From Anadara kagoshimensis (taxonomy: Eukaryota > Mollusca > Bivalvia > Arcoida > Arcidae), in contig CM037866.1 of the NCBI GenBank assembly GCA_021292105.1, positions 8,090,482 through 8,154,481 on the forward strand: a stretch of DNA of 64,000 nt. Direction: 5' to 3'. A model generated the notes under the pieces. That model was given only the letters and a program-made list of their open reading frames with translations, had not been told where the DNA came from and ran no database searches. Shown here one piece after another: positions 56,007 to 64,000 of the stretch. The position numbers and the translations under genes are program-made. Position 1 is the stretch's first letter. Every line of letters begins with the position of its first letter.

Positions 56007-57848
56007 TTTTTTATTTATAACAGTACAATCATGGGAGAAAAAATAATAATTTTAAGTGAACGGTAGTAAAATTTCATGGATATTGTTTAATTATATTAAC
56101 AATATTACTGTATTTCCGTAAATTGAGTTCACACTTTTTTATTATTTATTTCTTTTAATTAAAAAATGTTTCCACTATCAACTAAATACATTTAAAATGC
56201 GCTAACCTAACAAAATTCTTTTTTTTAATTAAAAACATTATCATTCAGTTCTTCTGTAAATTGTAAACAAATGCGAAAATTTTGGAAATTTGATCAAGTT
56301 TATACACCAATTGGGATACATTCAAAGTTACATCAGGGCATTTAGGGTCAGTTAGGTCATTGTTGTTCGGGTTTTTCCCAGGTGTGATCATCATGGATAT
56401 TCCAATTATGACATAACGTTTATAGTTGTTCCAAGTAAGAAGGTACAGGAGGGGTATTTTTGACATAGTCATATTTGTTGTTTTGTTAAAAAGTTCAAAC
56501 ATTGCTCTATGTACATAGTTAAGTTTACTTTTTCATAAATGAAAAATATATTTTCCTATTAGGTCAGTTTATTTTGTATTAAGTTTTGACAATTTTATTG
56601 CGAGTGTTTTGGAAAATACGATTTTATCCTTGCATTTTCCATGTGCTTTGAATTTGTGGAAATACAGTAATTGCTTTGTCCGTCGAAAGTTGTTAGTCTA
56701 TCAATACTTCTTAAAACTCTACATTTTCTTGCCATAATTATTTTGTTTTACAATATTTTCACTAATTTGAAAATCTGAATTGAGGACAAAATCTGACGAA
56801 AGAGGTAGTTTTATTTCCAGGTTTCATAAAAACAATCTACACACGTGAATCAATTTTGTTAATCGTAAGAACATATCATATTGAATAACGTTAGGGTACG
56901 GGTCTCGGTCAAAGGAATATATAAAAAATCTTTATTTAAGTTGGACAAAAACAATCACTTAATTATTGGAAGGTGATATTCGGATGTAAATGCCGCTTCA
57001 ATAGATAAATTAAAACAAAATAGCTAGTCTGGTATATAAGCGGTGTAGGTAAATAGTATTCTGTTGGGGGCTTGTCACTTCTATTGTCTAGGGACACAAG
57101 GTCCACACAACTGGCCTTTTCAAATTCGATTTATTGAATGGATGACGCAAAGGATATCCGCCGATATCTTCATTCTTTCAACGGTAATTTTTATGAAATG
57201 TTTGCATTAAGTTATGCATTTACAGTATGGAGAATAACGGTATTTTTTCAAACTTTCTTATATTATGACTTACACAAAGGTCAAAATAGGGATGCATTTG
57301 CATGATTCTCGCAAACAGGTAATCCACTACCATATGACAATCTCTTCATTAGTCATTAGATTTATGGTAGTATCCTTCTAAAGAAGAACGTATTTATGCA
57401 GGAAATTTTGAAATGAAAAAAAGACTGCCAGTGCCTTCATAAACATGTTACTTCTAACTGATTAACCGCTTATGTGTTAACTAGGATGGAGAACAACGTA
57501 TACGTCCGATTTATCATTAATTTAAAAGATTTTATTTGTTTATATTTAAAACCCAGCCCAACACTTATTGATTTAATTAGAATAATAAATTGTTACAACG
57601 TTTTAGTTTGAATTGTGTTTTATATTATCAATATTATGTGCTAAATCGACAACCATACATTTTTGTTTTAATTCAGAATTAATTGTAATACTTTTATTTA
57701 AAAAAATATCGTAACTCTTGAAATATATCAATTTTACTTATTCACAAATGTACAATTTAATTATAAATTTATGAAAATAAAATATTTATTACATTCAAGA
57801 TTTTATCATCTAATTATAGTGCATTATATATGATTTCAATTATTTTAG
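54507..57848. other. intron 4, ZP copy 3
   Basis: Contains a (TTTA)n microsatellite at about 55966-56008. Open frames at 55559-55786 and 56245-56502 carry no recognised motif. Confidence 0.5.
55966..56008. repeat. (TTTA)n microsatellite
   Basis: About ten tandem TTTA units. Confidence 0.95.
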
Positions 57849-57997
57849 AGACTCTGAGGTAAAGGATGATGAAATATATCAAGTAGACAACGTAAAAATG
57901 ACATTCCGAAAAACCAGAGAAAAAAACAGTGAGCAGTTATCAAGTATTTACATAGGGGATGAATTTTATATGTTTTTGACATACAGTGGAACTTCAA
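57849..57997 (+). CDS. ZP gene copy 3, exon 5: ZP-N end
   Basis: 149-base exon, phase 2 in (ATTATTTTAG), phase 1 out (CAA|GTAAGA). It encodes K-DSEVKDDEIYQVDNVKMTFR then ...SIYIGDEFYMFLTYSGTS. The GDEFYMFLTYSG segment matches the common ZP pattern of a Gly-Asp/Glu turn and alternating hydrophobics just before the ZP-N/ZP-C linker. Confidence 0.85.
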
Positions 57998-58307
57998 GTA
58001 AGATTTTTTTCTTATTTAGAAATATAGTCATTATATTCCACAATCACAATTGATGATGATCATGATTTAGACACGGTATTTTTTTATACAGTGTGCTTAA
58101 AATTTAAAAAGTTAGGATGTTTTGTAGAACTTATAAAGTTTGTGTTTTCATGACTTCTGAAAAGGGAAGCCCCCGCCACTATAAAAATAATGTAAATAGT
58201 AACACACAGATTTACTTTATAATAGAATATTATTAAATGATCTAAAAATGAGTATATTTAAGTGGAGTACTCTGAAGGTCTTTGTTTTTTCATAATTTTG
58301 GTCCAAG

Positions 58308-58350
58308 CACTACTGATGAGGAATTGTATTCTGAAAACGGCTATCTAGTA
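58308..58350 (+). ncRNA. hammerhead ribozyme-like motif, dispersed copy
   Basis: CACTA, CTGATGA core (58313-58319), GGAATTGTATTCT stem II, GAAA plus one extra A, CGGCTATC and TAGTA. Consensus CTGATGA and an almost complete stem II, but the second core box, stem III and cleavage triplet (ATC) are altered. Confidence 0.6.
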
Positions 58351-58599
58351 TTGTAAAATTAAAATGATATTACATGTAATTCAAATGTAGTTTTAGTCAG
58401 TTGCAATTAAATTAACAAATAAAGTACATGTAATTATAATGTCACCAATCACTTGACTGCACAGTCTTATAACAGATCTAGAAATTGAATGTTTTCGTAC
58501 TTCCGGTTCTAGCTTTAAAAAGATAATAATTAGTTTTCTACATGACATACAAATGGGTTAAGGAATATTACATTTGAAATACTTTTAGCTCGTAATATT

Positions 58600-59310
58600 C
58601 TATCTCATTTTAACTTCCAAATTTTCTATTGACAACTTTCCTTTTGTATGAAGCAATATTGCTTATGCTGTAATGTTTCACAATGAATACGCTATAGTAG
58701 AGTTCCTACTACGGGAAGTAAGGCCGGTGCTCCGGAAGGATAAGAACCTCCTGTTTAGCTAGCTACACCTGCCACGTGTGTAATTAAATTGAGTGAAAGA
58801 AAAATAGACCTATGGAACGTCAAATATATCCTGGGAAATGCTGGAAACAGAGATATCAAACTTATCAACAATACTTTGATGACGACCATAAACATTTTGA
58901 AGGGCCTGATAAACTCAGGACTGCAATAATCACGAGTCAACAATTCATTTGTAAGCAGCTTGCTTTGTTGTATGAAGTCTCCGAATTAAAAACAAGCTCC
59001 ACCATAGCGTATTTATTTAGAAACAAATAATACACTATAAGCAAAAGAAACGGGTATATTGATGCAGAGTTAGGGTAGTTAACATTAGAAAAGTCACGTT
59101 TGTCGTACAGTATGAAATGGAGCTTTTCTTTCGAATGTAGCCTTTCTTGTGAGTCATAATTGAGAATAAAGTGAAGTAGAACTGGAAGAATCGGTCGTAT
59201 CTTTTAATTTAAGCTCGTTAGGATAGATGACATTTACATAGTTTACAAATTTAGAATTGTATGTGGAGTTGAATAATTTGGCGACAATCTTCTCTCATCA
59301 ATTTTCCTTT
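58600..59310 (-). pseudogene. reverse-transcriptase element remnant, reverse orientation
   Basis: On the minus strand it follows the same order as 22590-23175: a cgccaaattattcaactcca block near 59285, tgtaaatgtcatctatcctaacgagctt, the tcctcaagt-like stretch, and gaaaggctacattcgaaag near 59130. Then gtttcccaaat..tacgctatggtggagctt near 59000, gtttatggtcgtcatcaaagtattgttgataagtttg near 58870-58890, and the tail gcaggtgtagctagctaaacaggaggttcttatccttccggagc near 58735-58775. Frames are broken. Confidence 0.75.
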
Positions 59311-59832
59311 ATCAGAATAAGAATAGAGAATCAAATCATCAAGCAATTGTTTGCTGGAAAATTATATTATCAACAAATATATTGCCTAACATATTTGAAA
59401 TCCTTATAAATTGCTAACATGGTGAAAACTGGTCAAAGTGATAAGTTGCATTGTATTTTCGATCTAAAATGGTTACTTTAAAACACATGCTAGCAAATAT
59501 GTTTATCTATTATTATATTCTTTAATAAATGATCGTATGTAGTGATTAACATGTGTTGACGTTAAGTCTGAATTTACTAAAATTTTGTCTTAACGGTTTA
59601 TGATTTCTATCTATACCAATATAGGTTAAAACACTGGTATCATACAGCGAAATGTGTTGATCATATTACACCATAAATGAAAAGATAACAACTGCGTTTC
59701 TGAATTTCATATGTTCTTTACCGTTGAACCTAGTCATTTTGTGTTGTGATACAATGGAATCTCTCAAATTCATATCTTGTGTCTAGATCAGGTTACTTGA
59801 AAACCCATGCTATTCTTTTGTGTTTTATGTAG

Positions 59833-59941
59833 AATATGTGGTAATGCCAAACAACTGTTCAGCTATTGCGGGAAATAATGTTGATCTATCTGTTCGGATG
59901 TCAACTAGTACACCGCAAATACTTTTGTGGAGTAATAAGAC
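59833..59941 (+). CDS. ZP gene copy 3, exon 6: ZP-N/ZP-C joining exon
   Basis: 109-base exon, phase 1 in (TTTTATGTAG), phase 2 out (AC|GTACGT). It reads K-YVVMPNNCSAIAGNNVDLSV then RMSTSTPQILLWSNKT. Homologous to 9104-9215 (copy 1) and 23973-24094 (copy 2, broken). This copy is intact. Confidence 0.87.
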
Positions 59942-60628
59942 GTACGTATCTTCTGCTACCAATATAACATTTAAATATGGATATTTTTAAGTCTTGAATT
60001 CAAAGTTTTTATTTTTATATATATTTTTCCTTGCAGATATGCAGACAAATAGAATATAATATGAATACGAAAATCAGTTTAGATTTGTTTATAAGTATAA
60101 CTATTGGTAAGGCAAAGATGATTGTGCCGGGTTAGAATATTGCTATGACGTCATCGTTTGATCCCCGACTCTTTTATCCAACATATGAAATATATTGTAA
60201 CATCAGTCAAGTATTTTCAAACTTATTGTACTGTTTACACAATATATTGTTGGCACCACGTTAGTACAAATATACTGGAAAAAAAGAAATTAAGCAAAAG
60301 ATCAGCTTATTGATTTTACTAACACCAAGTTAAATATGATTTTACAATCAAAATTACACCGATTTTAATCAAATCCGATATCTCTGCTGGTGGCTGGTGC
60401 CCCGAGGATATCACCAACTCAGTAGGCAATAATTGCGTATTATTGCCAGAAATATACTATACTTGTCTAAATTTCCTGCAAATTAAAATTTGAAATTTCT
60501 CAAAAACTAAGGAATACTCCCTCATGCAAAGTATTTCCTTAGCTTAATTTGGTAAAATTTATTTTGGTCATTTTGGGTAGCTTTTTAACATCTTTAAAAT
60601 AATATTGGTTACATAATTTTGGTCCAAG

Positions 60629-60670
60629 CACTACTGATTAGGAACTGTATTCCGAAACGGCCGTCTAGTG
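60629..60670 (+). ncRNA. hammerhead ribozyme motif, monomer 1
   Basis: Stem I CACTA/TAGTG perfectly paired; core CTGATTA (consensus CUGANGA, so the catalytic G is T); stem II GGAA-CTGTA-TTCC perfect; GAAAC; stem III GG/CC; cleavage triplet GTC at 60663-60665. All helices are intact but the core change predicts loss of activity. Confidence 0.8.
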
Positions 60671-60961
60671 TTGTAAAATTAAAACTGGTATAATATGTAA
60701 TTTAAACCCCTGAGCCGATATCTCCGCTGGTGCTTCGAAAATATCACAATCTCAGTAGGCAATAATTTCGTTTTATTGTCAGAAATATACTATAATTATT
60801 TAAATTTCCTGCAAGTTGAAATTTGAAATCTCTCAAAATTTAAGGTATACTCAATCGTGCAAAGTATTTACTTAGCTTAATTTAGTAAAATTTATTTTGG
60901 TCCTTTGGGTGGCTTTTCAACATCATCAAAATAATTTTGGTTTCATAATTTTTAGTCCAAG

Positions 60962-61006
60962 CACTACTGATAGGGAGGGAGTTGTATTCCGAAACAGCCG
61001 TTTAGT
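60962..61006 (+). ncRNA. hammerhead ribozyme motif, monomer 2 (degenerate)
   Basis: Stem I CACTA/TAGTG perfect; core CTGATAGGGA with an insertion in stem II (GGAGGGAGTTGTATTCC); GAAAC; AGCC; GTT in place of GTC. Likely inactive. Confidence 0.7.
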
Positions 61007-61474
61007 GCTGTAAAATTAAATTGGTAAAATATGTAATTTTACGACTAAAGTGGTGCGGTAATTCTAAAAATCGCTTTGCCATAGCCGTGATTACTTTCGT
61101 AGGGATTACTTTTGCATGGTGGATATAATGAATATAATCAAGAATGAATTATGAATAAAACATTTAGTAGTTAATTATGTACATGTGTACTTTTAATATC
61201 GACTTCCAAAATGTTTTTTTATCAACATCAAGACAAACAATGTTTGAATGTTGAGAAAACAGTTTAACCACCACTTATTGATTAAATCAAAATATTAGAA
61301 TGGAAACAGATTAATATGTATACGGCAGTTAGACAAAAACTAATCAAAAACCAGAATCGACAAAGTTGCTTATAATCAATTTTATTCGTTATATATTTTC
61401 CCAACATACTAACTAATGTAGAAATCACATACCTAAACATTTGAAACTAATAAGTTTAAACAAGCGCAATTTTA

Positions 61475-61570
61475 TCGGGACAGTGAGGCCGGTGATCCGG
61501 AGGGATAAGCATCTCCGGTTAAGCTAGCCACGTCTGTCACTTGTGTAATCAAATTTGACGAGGTTTATGA
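61475..61570 (-). mobile_element. 3' tail fragment of the retroelement
   Basis: Minus strand: acacaagtgacagacgtggctagcttaaccggagatgcttatccctccggatcaccggcctcactgtc parallels 23090-23175. Confidence 0.65.
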
Positions 61571-62049
61571 TATCTTCATCATATTTTTGTTCGGATTCCG
61601 TATAACCAGAATCTATGTTCAGTATTTGTATTTTGGCTTACCGGTTTTTCTAAAACTATGACAAATGAATAATTTGCCTTAGATGATCTTTGAAATCAAT
61701 CAGAATGAGTCACACTGTTGTCTTTTTAAGTCCTTTTTATTCTTTTTACGCGAAGTAAAGTATAAGAATTGTATCCGATTTTTATCTGGCAGTAAACATT
61801 CTATCGTATAGGTATTCTATAAATAGATTATTCACTCAATATCACCAAACGTCATGATTGAAATTAGACGCAATGTATGCATCAGTATCTGTAAAATATG
61901 AATAAATTAGTTTTTTTGTTAATTTGAAGCAACAAATGTGCACATTCAGTGTCATTAAGTATTATGGTTTTATGTATCAAATTTTTTGTATTAGCATTAC
62001 TGTTGTTTTTAGTTTTTAATGAGTAAAATACTACAAAATTTCATTTTAG

Positions 62050-62227
62050 GTGTCTAAGTACCAAAGCAAAAACGCAGGCTGTGATGGAAAACTTTACGTT
62101 TGACAACACCAACAGAGTAACAAAAGCCAAAATGTATGGTTTTCGTTTTACACAGAGTTCAGACATTTCGATTATTTGTGATGTTACAGTCTGTGTAGAG
62201 TTTAGTGGTGGGTGTAAAAAGCCAATT
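62050..62227 (+). CDS. ZP gene copy 3, exon 7: ZP-C core
   Basis: 178-base exon, phase 2 in (TTCATTTTAG), phase 0 out (ATT|GTAAGT). It encodes CLSTKAKTQAVMENFTFDN, then RVTKAKMYGFRFTQSSDISI and ICDVTVCVEFSGGCKKPI. Four Cys in ZP-C positions. Strongly similar to 12057-12231 and 24475-24649. By homology the next exon should begin in phase 0 with a Cys-Pro and carry an RRKR-type site; none was recognised before the window end. Confidence 0.9.
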
Positions 62228-63764
62228 GTAAGTATTTTTAATATTTTTTTATTGTTTTTCTTTTTTTATCGAAACTGACAAACTAATTAATAATAATATA
62301 AGTTCTTTAACCAGGTAAATTTGGATACAGAGGCATCAAATATACAGCTTTTTTGTCAGTAAATTTCCAGAAAGTGTTGTAATGTATGTTGATACCATCC
62401 CCAGTCCCCGTAAAGTTTCTGTCACTTCTATTAAGGCCGTCAGTTTAGGATATAAAATTTAACTGAATTTCCTGGCGAAAACTATCAACCCTAAGCGAAC
62501 GTCTTACTTCTTTTGCTTTAACAGGAATAGGAATGATAGGTATGCATTTTTATAGCAATATATATTTCACATAAAAATAAAAAATGAATCTTAAGGATTA
62601 ATGTGCAGATATATTTTGTATTTCGGTATTTGAGCGCAAACTTTGTTCCGCGCCAAAGTTTCCTGAGTCCATTTTATATTGCACACTTTGTTACATGACA
62701 TGATTATGATTGAGGGCGAAAAATTATATTGCACTAGTTCTTATAGCCTTAAGATTATAATGGTTCTGAAATATTTATTTTTAATAAATAATACTGATGC
62801 AAATCTACAAATCTACAAATCAAATCAACTACAAATCAACTGTAACACCCCTTTATCGCACAATATATATCGCATCCCCAATATCACAACCGTTCTCGAA
62901 ATCAATAAATACACATTTATTAATTTTTTAAGTTTGCTAATTTAACAAGTTGATGGCAAATTTTAAAAATGATATCATATATGCATAAATTTAAATATAT
63001 TAACAAAAAACGTTGGTTTTCTCCACATTAAGACGTTGATGAATCTGATAAATGTCCCCAGATCAACGGCTGGAGCACAGAGTGTAGTACCGACTTGGTA
63101 TCAGTTGAAGCAATGCTGAGGTAAATTGTACATGCAAATATTATCCCAATATCAAGATTTTGACCATACGTGTTGTTATAAACGCGCCGCAATGCCAAAT
63201 AATACCATCACACGTTACTATTGTTCGTCCTTTATATTTAGAGACAGTCCTTAACTAAAATTGTTATACTATTGTTTGGTTTCTCATAAAATAACCACAA
63301 TATTTGTATATAAATATACAAAAATACTAACAAGGAAAAATACAAAAGAAATTGAAATCATTGCAATAATCACTGTATATAGAGACAAAAATCATCAAAT
63401 TTACAAATAACGCAAAAAACTAAGAACCAAAACACCACATGTTCTAAACCATTGATATTCACGCCTGGATCACGCCAGTATAATATATTTAATCAGATTG
63501 TCCACTTTCAAATAGTGTGATCTTATACCTCAAATTTACATACTTCACATCATCTGGAATAGATATTTCTTTTCCATAATTTTGTCTGAACCACTGCCAA
63601 TAACTATTGTGAAATACGAGGGAAAATCAGAAAGTTCATAAAACAGCGTATTCAGCCAAGCGTAACACACATTTTCTTTACTTATTTCGACAACACAACA
63701 TTCTGCCATTTTAACATATGAAGTTTATTTGTCACAACTTTTTTCTGTAATTCTCAAAAAGCAT
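62228..63764. other. downstream of ZP exon 7
   Basis: AT-rich; apart from the possible exon nothing recognised. The expected furin-site exon of copy 3 was looked for and not found. Confidence 0.45.
63034..63120 (+). CDS. possible exon, unidentified (Cys-containing)
   Basis: Between CTCCACATTAAG and a GAG|GTAAAT donor an open frame, entered in phase 1 and left in phase 2, reads DVDESDKCPQINGWSTECST then DLVSVEAMLR. The composition looks exonic, but its entry phase (1) does not fit exon 7 of ZP copy 3 (phase 0), and it lacks the expected basic site. It could belong to a fourth copy or another gene, or be chance. Confidence 0.3.
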
Positions 63765-64000
63765 TCAAAGCAATGATTGAAAATGAAAATGTTGAGTTTA
63801 GGGCAGTAATAAAGTTCCTCACAGTAGAGGGATCAAATGCCACACTCCCTAGCTTTGGCTTCAATCCTAATTCGACGATCAGTCATGATGAGAGTCTCCA
63901 TAGACGTGACAATTGCCTTTGTGATGGCATCAGCTGGCCGACCTGACCGTGGGGCATAATTCAGTGCGCCCACGTTTAAATTCAGCTGACCATTTTGCCA
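63765..64000 (-). pseudogene. mariner-family transposase remnant (N-terminal part), runs off the window
   Basis: Reading leftwards from the window end: AKWSAEFKRGRTEL-like residues, then (another frame) APRSGRPADAITKAIVTSME, TLIMTDRRIRIEAKARECGI and a stop, then TVRNFITALNS in a shifted frame. The order RSGRP, DRRIRI, ECGIS fits the helix-turn-helix region of mariner/Tc1-like transposases. At least two lesions; dead. Confidence 0.75.

Larger units (their letters stand above)
57998..59832. other. intron 5, ZP copy 3
   Basis: Carries the hammerhead-like copy at 58.3 kb and the reverse-oriented retroelement remnant. The remainder is AT-rich with nothing recognised. Confidence 0.5.
60377..61046 (+). 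mobile_element. tandem dimer of about 340-bp hammerhead-bearing repeat
   Basis: Two head-to-tail monomers start at CCGATATCTCTGCTGG (about 60377) and CCGATATCTCCGCTGG (about 60717), period 340. Shared words include atctcagtaggcaataatt, cagaaatatactata, aatttcctgca, tgcaaagtattt, cttagcttaattt-gtaaaatttattttggtc, and gtccaagcactactgat before a hammerhead-like motif. A partial match may extend left to about 60330. No coding capacity. This matches the layout of retrozymes or the terminal repeats of Penelope-like elements, which carry hammerhead motifs. Confidence 0.8.
59942..62049. other. intron 6, ZP copy 3
   Basis: Apart from the hammerhead dimer and the reversed retroelement tail, nothing recognised. 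Confidence 0.5.

Overview
This window is eukaryotic, about two-thirds A+T, and mostly non-coding. It has short exons with GT...AG introns, several tRNA-derived SINEs, retroelement and mariner remnants, a tyrosine-recombinase retrotransposon, satellites and fold-back repeats. Together with dispersed repeats I associate with molluscs (a GAGGCCCATGGGCC...CGCTCACCTGA element, a GAACGAGA array, hammerhead-bearing repeats), this suggests a marine bivalve mollusc. The species cannot be read from the sequence.

The host coding content is a plus-strand cluster of three zona pellucida (ZP) domain genes. Copy 1 (exons 9104-17994) and copy 2 (23973-27681) show only their 3' halves: end of ZP-N, ZP-C, a furin-type basic site (RRKR), a conserved IRVLDT segment and a short hydrophobic tail with stop. 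Copy 2 carries a one-base frameshift and an in-frame stop, so it looks like a pseudogene. Copy 3 is read from its signal peptide at 33586 to ZP-C at 62227. Its seven coding exons keep perfect splice phase (353 codons) and include a Gly-Thr repeat exon. Its 3' end lies beyond the window or was not recognised.

Mobile DNA fills the rest. Left to right: a mariner remnant (73-650); an inverted pair of dispersed repeats (1.55 and 4.9 kb); a 53-bp minisatellite (2.57 kb); a 1.9-kb array of a 29-bp satellite (7.08-8.97 kb); a 1.5-kb non-autonomous element with five 145-bp units (9.29-10.79 kb); many fragments of one Penelope-like-looking reverse transcriptase element and a 49-bp satellite derived from its 3' tail (18.8-23.3 kb and elsewhere); a nearly intact Ngaro-type retrotransposon (39028-45532, minus strand) inside intron 2 of ZP copy 3; SINEs, two with perfect target-site duplications; hairpin elements at 48.8-51.0 kb; and a dimeric hammerhead-ribozyme repeat at 60.4-61.05 kb with three more dispersed copies. 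A second mariner remnant runs off the right end.

The ZP proteins are probably secreted or membrane-tethered extracellular-coat proteins (egg envelope is one candidate role). The Ngaro element encodes its own gag, reverse transcriptase/RNase H, tyrosine recombinase and an SGNH-type hydrolase.
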